From positions 1 to 52,843 of the forward strand of contig JABFRU010000031.1 of the NCBI GenBank assembly GCA_013140985.1: a stretch of 52,843 nucleotides of DNA. Direction: 5' to 3'. Position 1 is the first letter of the stretch, and each line of letters begins with the position of its first letter. This document shows positions 41,915-50,422 of this stretch, one piece after another. The translations under genes were made by a program, and so were the position numbers. Source of the stretch: Chitinophagaceae bacterium. GTDB taxonomy: Bacteria > Bacteroidota > Bacteroidia > Chitinophagales > Chitinophagaceae. The notes beneath the pieces were generated by a model, which worked only from the letters and a program-made list of their open reading frames with translations, ran no database searches and was not told where the DNA came from.

Positions 41915-42607
41915 TCATATAGCGAACGATTTCAAATATTTCTTACTCTGCCGGTAAATGATCAACTCAGCAAACAGCATATTGCCAATAACACTGATCC
42001 AGAGTGACAATTCATAATTCTTTAAATGATCCCATCCCAGTAAATAAAAAACGATATGATAGACCCTGAATGTAACAGCTGTCATGGCCATGGAGTAACT
42101 TCTCATCATCCATATCTTATGCGCCAGCACATTTCTTTTATGGATAGTGGTCAATCCATATAAAGTGGTGACAAACCACCAGCCTGCCATGAACATGAAC
42201 AAAGCTCTCTCACCAAGACTTCCTTTCGCAAAAAATGCCATGTACAGACCGGTGGGTGCACCGAGGAAGAGAACGACGGCCACATAGATCTTGCCAGAAA
42301 AACGATGAATGGCTTTTGATTTCTTCATGATATATCTGGAAAATTGGATAAGGGCGGTTCCAATACAAAGGGCGCCTGCAGCGATATGTATATAAAAGCA
42401 GGCATTATAAAAACTACTTTGAAAAAGAAAACTTCTTTCTTCAATAAAGCTGAAGTCCTTGCTAAAAGAAAAATAAGGAAGTGTATTATAGATAAGCAAT
42501 AAGCTAAACCCGATAACAGGTACCCAGAACAGCATCTGGAATAAAACCCTGGCGGACTTTTGGAAGGTGATGACTCTTGTGTTTTGCATACAGTTGGGTT
42601 GTGACAA
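41915..42607 (-). CDS. DUF2306 membrane protein
   Basis: 230 residues with six or seven transmembrane helices. Family features: HIAAGALCIGTALIQFSR, IHRFSGKIYVAVVL, and HKIWMMRSYSMAMTAVTFRVYH with conserved His/Arg residues. Function of DUF2306 is unknown; the conserved His residues in the membrane suggest a heme or electron-transfer role (inference). It is divergent from the TPR gene at 42724, with the start regions 116 bp apart. Confidence 0.8.
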   Translation of the reverse strand: MSQPNCMQNTRVITFQKSARVLFQMLFWVPVIGFSLLLIYNTLPYFSFSKDFSFIEERSFLFQSSFYNACFYIHIAAGALCIGTALIQFSRYIMKKSKAIHRFSGKIYVAVVLFLGAPTGLYMAFFAKGSLGERALFMFMAGWWFVTTLYGLTTIHKRNVLAHKIWMMRSYSMAMTAVTFRVYHIVFYLLGWDHLKNYELSLWISVIGNMLFAELIIYRQSKKYLKSFAI

Positions 42608-42723
42608 CCCGGAGATGCCATGGCCAAAAGCTCTCCATAGTAAATGCCTGTTACATGTTTGTTAAAGGAATTTTTAAAGGCTATGGAATGTTTCTTAATT
42701 TGAGAGATAATCAAACTAATTGT

Positions 42724-44547
42724 ATGAACCTGCTCAAAAAAGCTTACCTGCTTCTTTGCTTTATTGCGGTTTCTATTATAAGTAACTCGCAACAGGCTGC
42801 TGCTGTTGACTCGATACAGCAAGCATTAGCCGAAGCTAAAACCGTGGAAGAAAAAATTTTCTGGCTGGATAATATTTCCCGTACTATGATGAATGTAAAC
42901 CCTGCCGAAGCGGATAAATACGGGTTACAACTTATCATGATGGCAGAAGAATCAAGAAACAGGAAACTGATGATCAAAGCATACCAGGGTAATGGGATCC
43001 GTTGTGGTTTTTTTAGAGGACAAAAAGAATTTGCTAACCGGGCGATCGGTTATTTTGAAAAAGCATTGGCGATCGCAAAGCAGGAAAGATTGGAAGAGGA
43101 GACCGGTGCCTGCCAGGTATTATTATCTGATATCTGTCTCAGCATACCCGATAAGGATAAAGCTTTCAAATATATTACTGAAGCCTTTTCGAGAATAAGT
43201 ACCACTAACAATGATAGCCTGAAAGTAGAAGCCAATATAGGCTATGGAAAAGTGTATGAAGCGGGCAATGAAAAGATACCGGCACTTCGTCATTATTTCA
43301 CCGCTTTGCGTATCGCTGAAGAAATTAATGGGACCAAAGAAAACAAAAGAAAGAAGGCTGAACTGAAACGGAACAGTTTTCTGCGCCTGTCTTCTTTCTA
43401 CAGCCGCATCAAAGAATATGATAAGGCAATAGACAACTACACTTTTGCTTACCAGGAACTGGACAATATGAATGATAAACGGGTACCTTATCAGCGTTGT
43501 ATTGATATCAATGCAATAGGAAACCTGTTTGCTGCTAAAAAGAGTTATGATATTGCAATCAGTTATTATGAGCGATCCATTGCGATGGCCGATTCATTGA
43601 GTTTTTCCAATTTGAAAGTGCCGGGGTATATCAGTTTGCTGAATCAATTCCTGCGGATGAATGAGCCAAAGAAGGCATTGGACTATGTAAATTCTCCAAG
43701 GGGACAAGCACTGATCAGTTTTCTTAACCAGTTCGGCATGTCTGCTGCAGTTTACCAGACTTATGCCGCTGTTTATTCACAGACGAACCAATTTGATTCT
43801 GCAAGGATATATTTTGAAAAAGCCATTCCTCTTTTTGAGCAAAGGATGACGGAGAATAACAGTGTGGTCGTATATATGCAGGCAGCCGAATTTTATAAAA
43901 AGGCCGGAGAGATCGACAAGTCGCTTGCTTTTTATACTAAATCAAAAGATATCGGGGAACGCAACGGCTTGCTGGAAATAGTGCAGGAAGCTTCCAAGCA
44001 AATGGATACTTTGTATGGAAGGAAAGGTGATTATCGGACAGCCGCAGTATTCAATGCTACTTATTATATTTATAAGGACAGTGTTGATAAGCTGAATAAA
44101 GAGAATGAACTGGATAAGATCGCAGCCGATGCCGAGGAGGAAAGATTGGAAAGAGTTAAGAAAGAAGAGGAAGAAAGAAAGCGACGCCGCAATAATATCC
44201 AGTATATGGCCATTACCATCGGTATTGTTGTATTATTTGTTGCATTAGTAGTACTCGGAATGTTCAAAGTATCAGCCGGGCTGATCAAAGCCATTGGTTT
44301 TTTTGTATTCCTGATGTTGTTTGAGTTTGTCTTCCTGGTATTCAAGAAAAATATTTATTCAATAACCAAAGGAGAACCCTGGCTGGACCTGCTGTTCATG
44401 ATCGGGCTGGCAGCCCTGCTTGTACCTCTTCATCATTGGATGGAGCATAAAGTATTGCATTACCTTACTTCGCATAACAGGCTGACCGCCGCTGGCCACC
44501 ATATTAAAAAACGATTTTTTAAAAAAACAAGAAATGAAGGAGAGTAG
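42724..44547 (+). CDS. TPR protein with C-terminal membrane helices
   Basis: 607 residues from the ATG at 42724, which begins a signal peptide (LLKKAYLLLCFIAVSIISNSQQ). TPR-like helix pairs fill about 60-440 (AIGYFEKALAIAKQE, YDKAIDNYTFAYQELDN, YDIAISYYERSIAMADS). A charged coiled coil at about 470-510 (LDKIAADAEEERLERVKKEEEE) precedes three transmembrane segments. The arrangement is that of Bacteroidota TPR sensor kinases, but the kinase domain is missing and replaced by helices, so it may be a scaffold or a truncated sensor. The open frame upstream of 42724 has no homology and overlaps the divergent gene. Confidence 0.75.
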   Translation: MNLLKKAYLLLCFIAVSIISNSQQAAAVDSIQQALAEAKTVEEKIFWLDNISRTMMNVNPAEADKYGLQLIMMAEESRNRKLMIKAYQGNGIRCGFFRGQKEFANRAIGYFEKALAIAKQERLEEETGACQVLLSDICLSIPDKDKAFKYITEAFSRISTTNNDSLKVEANIGYGKVYEAGNEKIPALRHYFTALRIAEEINGTKENKRKKAELKRNSFLRLSSFYSRIKEYDKAIDNYTFAYQELDNMNDKRVPYQRCIDINAIGNLFAAKKSYDIAISYYERSIAMADSLSFSNLKVPGYISLLNQFLRMNEPKKALDYVNSPRGQALISFLNQFGMSAAVYQTYAAVYSQTNQFDSARIYFEKAIPLFEQRMTENNSVVVYMQAAEFYKKAGEIDKSLAFYTKSKDIGERNGLLEIVQEASKQMDTLYGRKGDYRTAAVFNATYYIYKDSVDKLNKENELDKIAADAEEERLERVKKEEEERKRRRNNIQYMAITIGIVVLFVALVVLGMFKVSAGLIKAIGFFVFLMLFEFVFLVFKKNIYSITKGEPWLDLLFMIGLAALLVPLHHWMEHKVLHYLTSHNRLTAAGHHIKKRFFKKTRNEGE

Positions 44548-44555
44548 GCAGTACC

Positions 44556-44563
44556 TACCTTTG
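44556..44563 (+). promoter_or_regulatory. Candidate -7 box (TACCTTTG) for the DUF3109-lutB pair
   Basis: TACCTTTG followed by C fits TAnnTTTGC, 15 bp upstream of the TTG start. The -33 position holds AATG rather than TTTG. Confidence 0.45.
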
Positions 44564-44578
44564 CAAAAAAAATAAATC

Positions 44579-45166
44579 TTGATAGTAATTGATAATATAT
44601 TGATCAGTGATGATGTAGTGGAGAAACAGTTTGTCTGTGACCTGAGCAAATGCAAAGGCGCCTGTTGCGAGGAAGGCGATGCCGGCGCACCGTTGGATGA
44701 AAAAGAACTGGATATCATCCTTGATGTGTATGAAAGAGTGAAACCATATCTTACTCCTACCGCTCTTGCAGAGATAGAAAGAAAGGGAAAATATGTTTAT
44801 AGTAAAGAGTTTGGTTGGGTAACACCGACACTGGGTAATGACAAAGAGATCTGTGTATATGGCTCAAGAGATGAGAATGGGATCATCAAATGTGCATTTG
44901 AACAGGCTTATTATGATGGAGTGATACCATGGAAAAAACCGGTCAGCTGTCATTTGTTCCCGATCATTATCTCAAAAGGGAAAAGAGGCGATCATGACAG
45001 GGTGAATTATGAACCGAGAGAAAAAGAATGTAATCCTGCCTGTGGATTGGGCAAAAAATTAAAAGTGCCTGTGTATGAATTTTTAAAAGAACCACTGACA
45101 AGAAAATACGGAGAGGATTTTTATAATGCACTGGATGAAGCGGCTAAACTTCATGCAGGAAAATAA
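44579..45166 (+). CDS. DUF3109 family Cys-rich protein
   Basis: 195 residues from TTG at 44579. The N-terminal Cys cluster CDLSKCKGACC is followed by CVYGSRDENG-type and SCHLFPIII segments. The pattern recalls the YkgJ-type metal-binding Cys cluster and the DUF3109 family. Probably a metal or Fe-S binding protein of unknown reaction. The next gene, lutB-like, starts directly after its stop, so they are an operon. Confidence 0.88.
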   Translation: MIVIDNILISDDVVEKQFVCDLSKCKGACCEEGDAGAPLDEKELDIILDVYERVKPYLTPTALAEIERKGKYVYSKEFGWVTPTLGNDKEICVYGSRDENGIIKCAFEQAYYDGVIPWKKPVSCHLFPIIISKGKRGDHDRVNYEPREKECNPACGLGKKLKVPVYEFLKEPLTRKYGEDFYNALDEAAKLHAGK

Positions 45167-46552
45167 TTGATCTTGAAAGAAACATCAGCAGAATTTATTG
45201 CAAAGAGTACTGTGAAAGCGGCCGATAAAGAACATCGTCGCAAGATCAATTTTAATATTGGTAAGTATAATGCTGCGGTGCCCGTTGGCAAAGAACAATT
45301 TTCGGACGTTAACCTTGCCAGGGAAAAAGCAAAGAACATAAAGTGGAAAGCCATTGAAACGCTGGATAAGCAGTTAGAGCATTTCGAATCAATGATCATG
45401 AAGCGGGGTGCTAAAGTGATCTGGGCCGAAGATGCACAACAGGCATTGGATGCCATTCTGAAGATTTGCGAAGAAAAAAAATGCAAAACACTGGTGAAAA
45501 GCAAGAGCATGGTGACGGAAGAAATTCACCTGAATGATTTTTTGGAAAAACAGGGTATCGAAAGCGTCGAAACAGATCTCGGAGAATATATACAGCAGTT
45601 AGACGGCGAGCCGCCTTATCATATCGTCACACCGGCTATGCATAAAAGCAAAGAAGATGTTGCCAAACTCTTTGCAGAAAAATTAGGGACGGATCCCAAA
45701 GCCACACCGGAGCAACTGACATTAACAGCAAGAAAAATATTAAGAGAAAAATATGTGCAGGCTGAAGTGGGAGTAACAGGCGCCAATTTTATTATTGCTG
45801 ATATTGGCGGGATCGCCGTTACAGAAAATGAAGGCAATGCAAGATTGAGTTGTGCATGGCCTAAAACACATATCGTTATTGCCGGCATTGAAAAGATGAT
45901 CCCATCGATGACAGATCTTGGATTATTCTGGCCCTTACTCGCAACGTATGGGACCGGGCAAAGGGTAACTGTTTATAATACCATTATCACAGGACCCAAA
46001 CAGCCGAATGAAAAAGACGGCCCCGAAGAAATGTATGTGATACTGCTCGACAATGGCCGCACCAATATTCTGGCTGATGAAAAACAAAGAGAAAGTTTAT
46101 ACTGCATCCGTTGCGGAGCTTGTTTGAATGCCTGCCCGGTTTATAAAAATATCGGCGGTCATACTTATGCTGCTCCTTACAGCGGGCCAATTGGTTCTGT
46201 GATCACCCCACATTTAAAAAACCTGGGCGAGTGGAAACATCTTAGCTATGCTTCTTCACTTTGCGGTAATTGTACAGAAGTGTGTGCAGTGAAAATTAAT
46301 TTACATGAATTGTTATTGGAAAATCGTCATGAAGCTGTGGAAGAAGGGCATAGTAAATTTGGTGAACGGATGGCCTGGAAAATGTGGAAACAAGGAATGC
46401 TTCGTAGGGGTTGGATGAATATGGCCGGGCAAAAAACAAAGAATTGGGTGGTGAATACATTGGTAAAAGGCTGGTCGGCCCACCGGGGTAAAATGGAATT
46501 CCCGAAAAAATCTTTCAATCAAATGTGGAAGGAGAAAAATAAAAAAAAATAG
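45167..46552 (+). CDS. lutB: LutB-like iron-sulfur protein (lactate utilisation)
   Basis: 461 residues, starting with TTG immediately after the previous stop. The N-terminal LUD-type domain (about 60-290) includes VTGANFIIADIGGIAVTENEGNAR. Two 4Fe-4S motifs follow: CIRCGACLNACPVY and CGNCTEVCAVKI. LutABC oxidises L-lactate in Bacillus. lutA and lutC are not adjacent, so either the subunits are elsewhere or the protein works with DUF3109 in another electron-transfer step. Tail: charged coiled coil. Confidence 0.9.
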   Translation: MILKETSAEFIAKSTVKAADKEHRRKINFNIGKYNAAVPVGKEQFSDVNLAREKAKNIKWKAIETLDKQLEHFESMIMKRGAKVIWAEDAQQALDAILKICEEKKCKTLVKSKSMVTEEIHLNDFLEKQGIESVETDLGEYIQQLDGEPPYHIVTPAMHKSKEDVAKLFAEKLGTDPKATPEQLTLTARKILREKYVQAEVGVTGANFIIADIGGIAVTENEGNARLSCAWPKTHIVIAGIEKMIPSMTDLGLFWPLLATYGTGQRVTVYNTIITGPKQPNEKDGPEEMYVILLDNGRTNILADEKQRESLYCIRCGACLNACPVYKNIGGHTYAAPYSGPIGSVITPHLKNLGEWKHLSYASSLCGNCTEVCAVKINLHELLLENRHEAVEEGHSKFGERMAWKMWKQGMLRRGWMNMAGQKTKNWVVNTLVKGWSAHRGKMEFPKKSFNQMWKEKNKKK

Positions 46553-46553
46553 A

Positions 46554-46617
46554 GGATGTGGAAATGTGAAAATAAAATACACTGTAAATCATTCCCACAT
46601 TTTCACATCCCCACATT
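46554..46617. repeat. Inverted repeat between convergent stops (GGATGTG family)
   Basis: Left GGATGTG GAAATGTG AAAAT, right CATTTTCACATCCCCACATT. It starts one base after the lutB TAG and ends 5 bp before the stop of the next gene. Units are 7-8 nt. Another stop-to-stop element. Confidence 0.8.
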
Positions 46618-46622
46618 ATTGT

Positions 46623-47504
46623 TTATTCTTTTTCTTTTGCTTTGTACAGTATCGTCAAAATATCTTTTATTGCTTTCGGATCTTTATTCAATTCCAGTGA
46701 TCTTTCCAGCAATGTAATAGCTTTTTTAAAATCATTATTCTCATAATATCCTTCGCCCAAACTTGAAGCAATATTGGCTGATTCCGGATATAAAGTATAA
46801 TTCATCCTGAAAATTTGCAGCGCTTCTTTCTTTTTTCCTTGTTTTAATAATAAATAGCCAAGACTGTTGAGCTCATGTTCATCAGCCACCAACGGTCTTA
46901 ATTGTTCTGCTAATCCCCTTACACTGTTATTCCCGTCCGTCAAACTTCCATCATTCAACCATTGCAGGATAGTTTTGAAAGAATGATAATTCGGGGAATA
47001 AGGCGGATCATTCAAAATGTTCAGCAGATCTTTTTCCAATGAGAAAACCGGGAATTCATTGATGCGGTTAACTTCCTTTCCATTCTTATAAATAATAAAA
47101 GTGGGCACACGGAATATTCCCAATCCTGTCTCTTCATGCGTTGGGCTTTGTTTGACCAATGAGTCACCGCCACCCAATGCTATCAGCTGTACTTTTTTAC
47201 CAGGAAAAGAAATATCGGATAATAATTTTAAGAAACGGGGTACTTCTCTTTTGCTATCACCGCACCAGGTGCCGAAAAATATTTTGATACTGATATTGTC
47301 AAGATCTTGTTTTTTAAGAGATGTAGTTATATCAGTGTTTGCGATATAACTATCATAACCTGTCGTAAACCATTTGCCAAAAGGTTCACCCATAAGGCTG
47401 TCTTTTGTGCAAACACCATAAAGGATCTTTGGTTTTTCAGCAGTCGTTTGAGCAAATGATGAAATTGGTATTATTATAAACAATAAGCATATGATCTTAT
47501 TCAT
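46623..47504 (-). CDS. Secreted thioredoxin-fold protein with TPR tail
   Basis: 293 residues with signal peptide (CLLFIIIPISSFAQ). Thioredoxin-fold domain at about 65-165: FFGTWCGDSKREVPRF, with Cys-x-x-Ser instead of CxxC, and the cis-Pro motif RVPTFIIYKNG. A TPR-like tail follows (about 205-290; EALQIFRMNYTLYPESANIASSLGEGYYENNDFKKA). One active-site Cys suggests isomerase, glutaredoxin-like or non-redox binding activity rather than disulphide reduction. Confidence 0.85.
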   Translation of the reverse strand: MNKIICLLFIIIPISSFAQTTAEKPKILYGVCTKDSLMGEPFGKWFTTGYDSYIANTDITTSLKKQDLDNISIKIFFGTWCGDSKREVPRFLKLLSDISFPGKKVQLIALGGGDSLVKQSPTHEETGLGIFRVPTFIIYKNGKEVNRINEFPVFSLEKDLLNILNDPPYSPNYHSFKTILQWLNDGSLTDGNNSVRGLAEQLRPLVADEHELNSLGYLLLKQGKKKEALQIFRMNYTLYPESANIASSLGEGYYENNDFKKAITLLERSLELNKDPKAIKDILTILYKAKEKE

Positions 47505-47560
47505 AAAATAGTTTTACAGTTGAATGATTTAATTGACTATTTGCATAGAATGATTCGACG

Positions 47561-47650
47561 TTGTGTTCTTTGTGATTTTCCATGTTCTTTGTGTTCCTTA
47601 TCAGTTAAAGGAACACAACGGCCATAAAGGATACACAAAGTGCACAAAGG
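47561..47650. repeat. Inverted repeat of TTCTTTGTG / CACAAAG units
   Basis: TTGTGTTCTTTGTG on the left and ACACAAAGTGCACAAAGG on the right. The centre forms a perfect hairpin: TGTGTTCCTT (47590-47599), loop of 8, AAGGAACACA (47608-47617). The right arm ends 20 bp before the stop of the small gene. Confidence 0.82.
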
Positions 47651-47669
47651 GTTACAAGAAATATGTTAT

Positions 47670-48005
47670 TCAACTATTCGGAGGTTGCTCTGGAACTTGA
47701 AGGCTGCCTTTGCATTCTTTTGCTGAATAAAAAGCAAGGGGTATTAGATAAGATGGTTTGAAAAAAGCCGGTAAGCTATTTTGTTTTGGTGCAGAAAAAT
47801 ATTCATCCAAATGAATATGCAAATGTGCTTTCGGAGCAGGATAGGTGGGTTCTTGTTTATCAAGTCCCGCCTGTTCTTCACAGTCGCATTTTAACGCTGT
47901 TGATTTAAAAACATTGGAGAGTTTACACTCTAAGTAATTTAATTGCCGGGCATACTGGGAGAATGCAAAAAGGATTGTTAGTAATATGACGGATAATTTT
48001 CTCAC
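47670..48005 (-). CDS. Small secreted Cys/His-containing protein
   Basis: 111 residues from GTG at 48005, which starts a good signal peptide (RKLSVILLTILFAFSQYARQ). The longer open frame to 48287 is antisense to the polysaccharide deacetylase gene. The mature part has two Cys pairs (LECKLS, KCDCEEQ) and a His-rich stretch (AHLHIHLDEYF). The combination recalls small metal-binding envelope proteins, but no family is recognised. Confidence 0.55.
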   Translation of the reverse strand: MRKLSVILLTILFAFSQYARQLNYLECKLSNVFKSTALKCDCEEQAGLDKQEPTYPAPKAHLHIHLDEYFSAPKQNSLPAFFKPSYLIPLAFYSAKECKGSLQVPEQPPNS

Positions 48006-48101
48006 CCGGCAGTGGTTGGTTTGGTCATAGCATAGTCGGGCCTGCCTCGCAAAAGGATGCATGAAAGAGATGAAGTATATTCGTCCCATTGAATTTCCGG
48101 T

Positions 48102-49409
48102 ATGATCATCTATTCCAAAACCATAACTCCCCGTCTCCGCTACATCACCGGTCTTATCGGTAAAGAAATCATAGGCAGGCCTTTTGAACTTACCGATGCT
48201 ATAGACAAATACAAACAGGAAGGTGGAGCAAAGATGAATTACAGTGACAGGGTGCTGGGAGATGACGAACTCCATTTGTTCCCTCATTCATTGTTGTTTG
48301 AAGATGATGTCAAGGAACAGGAAACCGCTTGTTTTGAAACGAATGGTTATAAGGCTTTTTTTAAAACCGGGGGGGATTATCCATTCGATATTTTTGCCGC
48401 TTCGTTTTATTTATTGAGCCGTTACGAAGAATACCTGCCACATACCAAAGATCTGTATGGCCGCTATGCACATGAAAATTCACTGGCATTTAAAAATGAT
48501 TTTTTAAACATTCCGCTGGTCAATGTTTGGATAAACGAGTTTGTGCAAAAGCTCAAACAAAAATTCCCGGCATTCAGCATTCAGCATCCAGCATTCTGTT
48601 TTTTGCCTACCTATGATATCGATGAAGCCTATTCATATAAACACAAAAGTTGGTGGAGGCGTACCGGTGCTGTTATAAAAGATCTTCTTACAACCGGGAT
48701 GGAAAGAGTGAGGTTAAGAAAAAAGGTGTTGAAGAATGAGACAGATGACCCTTTTGACTCTTATGATTGGATAGATGTTCTTCATCAGGCAAATAAAATA
48801 ACCCCCCGTTATTTTTTCCTTGTGCCGGGTAAAACAGGAAAATATGATCGCAATATTTTGCCAACAGAACCGGCATTGCAATCATTGATAAAGAGACATG
48901 CTGATAAATATGATATCGGTGTTCATCCTTCCTGGCAAAGCGGTGATGAACCATCTTTGTTAAAAACAGAAATAGAAACGATTGAAAATATCACAAAGAA
49001 AAAGATCGTTTCATCCCGCCAGCATTTTATTCGTTTTAATTTACCGGAAACATTTCGCCGGTTAATTGATGCAGGTATCAAAGAAGATTTTTCTATGGGC
49101 TATGGAAGTGTAAATGGTTTTCGGGCATCTGTTGCCTCTCCTTTTTACTGGTACGATCTTGAGAAGGATGAACCCACCTCCTTATTGCTATATCCTTTTT
49201 GTTATATGGAGGCCAACTCTTTTTACGAGCAAAATCTCACTCCCTGGCAGGCCCTGCATGAAATGACACATTATTATAATGAAGTAAAAAAAGTGAACGG
49301 CACCTTCATCACCATCTGGCACAATACATTTCTGGGAACAGATTCAACATTCAAAGGATGGAGAGAAGTGTATGCAGGATTTTTTAAAGAAGTAGCCGGC
49401 AAGACCTAA
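48102..49409 (+). CDS. Polysaccharide deacetylase-like protein
   Basis: 435 residues. An N-terminal domain of about 170 residues (Bacteroidota-specific, RPFELTDA, FDIFAASFYLLSRYEEYLPH) is followed by a NodB-like domain: TYDIDEAY with the first metal Asp, GVHPSWQSGDE with the His motif, RQHFIRFN and IWHNTFLG. It would remove N-acetyl groups from surface polysaccharide. A 7-nt repeat array lies in the linker just before the catalytic strand. It overlaps the convergent EamA gene by 4 bp. Confidence 0.85.
   Translation: MIIYSKTITPRLRYITGLIGKEIIGRPFELTDAIDKYKQEGGAKMNYSDRVLGDDELHLFPHSLLFEDDVKEQETACFETNGYKAFFKTGGDYPFDIFAASFYLLSRYEEYLPHTKDLYGRYAHENSLAFKNDFLNIPLVNVWINEFVQKLKQKFPAFSIQHPAFCFLPTYDIDEAYSYKHKSWWRRTGAVIKDLLTTGMERVRLRKKVLKNETDDPFDSYDWIDVLHQANKITPRYFFLVPGKTGKYDRNILPTEPALQSLIKRHADKYDIGVHPSWQSGDEPSLLKTEIETIENITKKKIVSSRQHFIRFNLPETFRRLIDAGIKEDFSMGYGSVNGFRASVASPFYWYDLEKDEPTSLLLYPFCYMEANSFYEQNLTPWQALHEMTHYYNEVKKVNGTFITIWHNTFLGTDSTFKGWREVYAGFFKEVAGKT
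48570..48597. repeat. 7-nt repeat arm (GCATTCA family) inside the deacetylase gene
   Basis: GCATTCA, GCATTCA, GCATCCA, GCATTCT in tandem, read in frame as AFSIQHPAF before the catalytic TYDID strand. Confidence 0.9.
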
Positions 49410-50422
49410 ACACCTTCCGATTCTGGTTGCTCAGGTGTTGGTATTGAAGATCTGAAAGCCCTGTTGACAAGATAAACTCCCACCAACGTTACCAACCCGC
49501 CGATAATAATAAATTCCGTGATGGCATCCCCAAAATATATTGAACCGCAAATAACAGCCACCATCGGGTTCACATATGCATAGATGGAGGCTTGTTCGGT
49601 TGGAAGGTTTTGTAATGCATATAAATAGCAGATGAATGCGATCAATGATCCGAAGATGATAAGGTAAGCAATGGATGCCCATGATTGCCAGGGAATGCTC
49701 GTCAATGGAATAGCAATGCCATTGATGGAAGTAAACGAATAAAGACAAACTCCCGATATCAGCATTTGTAATCCAAGGCTGAAATAAGGATTAAAACTTG
49801 CAGCTTGCTTTTTGGTATATAAAGTAGCAAAGGCCCATGTCCAGGTAGCGATCACGGAAAACAAAATACCCAATTGAAATCCCGGGTCAAGAAAATCCTG
49901 CAGGTGATCAGAGAAAATAATGCAGACACCGCTAAAACCCAATAACAATCCAATGATCGCCAGCGATGGCATTTTTTCTTTTGAAGCAAACAACCCGATC
50001 ACTACTATCCACAATGGAAAGATGGCGCCGATGATGGAACCGAGTCCCGCAGAGATATTATATTGAAGTGCCAGTGTACTCAGCCCATTACTGATCATGA
50101 AATTCAGAAAACTTAATACAAGTACCGGTATCCATTCCTTTCCTTTCGGGAAAGGAGCTTTTTTATAAATGAAGAATCCTACATATAATATTCCGGCGAT
50201 CAGTTGACGGATACTTGCCATTTGCAAGGCAGGCATCCGCTTCACACCTTCTTTGGATGCGATCCAGGTGGTGCCCCATAAAATACAAACCAACGCCAGG
50301 CAAAAAAGAGCTTTCGCCCTTGTCCCTTTTTTATGAATGGTCAGTGGATTAAATACCGATAATTTTTTTATTGAATCAGCAGAGGATTGAAGAATGGTTT
50401 TATGAAAATCAAAGATGTTCAT
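49406..50422 (-). CDS. EamA-family (DMT) transporter
   Basis: 338 residues, ten transmembrane helices as two EamA repeats: ALVCILWGTTWIASKEGVK in the first and TLYTKKQAASFNPYFSLGLQML with the second half. Drug/metabolite superfamily exporter; substrate unknown. The ATG at 50422 overlaps the purH stop (TGATG), so it is translationally coupled to purH. This might reflect a link to purine or nucleoside export, though operon partners in this phylum are often unrelated. Confidence 0.9.
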   Translation of the reverse strand: MNIFDFHKTILQSSADSIKKLSVFNPLTIHKKGTRAKALFCLALVCILWGTTWIASKEGVKRMPALQMASIRQLIAGILYVGFFIYKKAPFPKGKEWIPVLVLSFLNFMISNGLSTLALQYNISAGLGSIIGAIFPLWIVVIGLFASKEKMPSLAIIGLLLGFSGVCIIFSDHLQDFLDPGFQLGILFSVIATWTWAFATLYTKKQAASFNPYFSLGLQMLISGVCLYSFTSINGIAIPLTSIPWQSWASIAYLIIFGSLIAFICYLYALQNLPTEQASIYAYVNPMVAVICGSIYFGDAITEFIIIGGLVTLVGVYLVNRAFRSSIPTPEQPESEGV

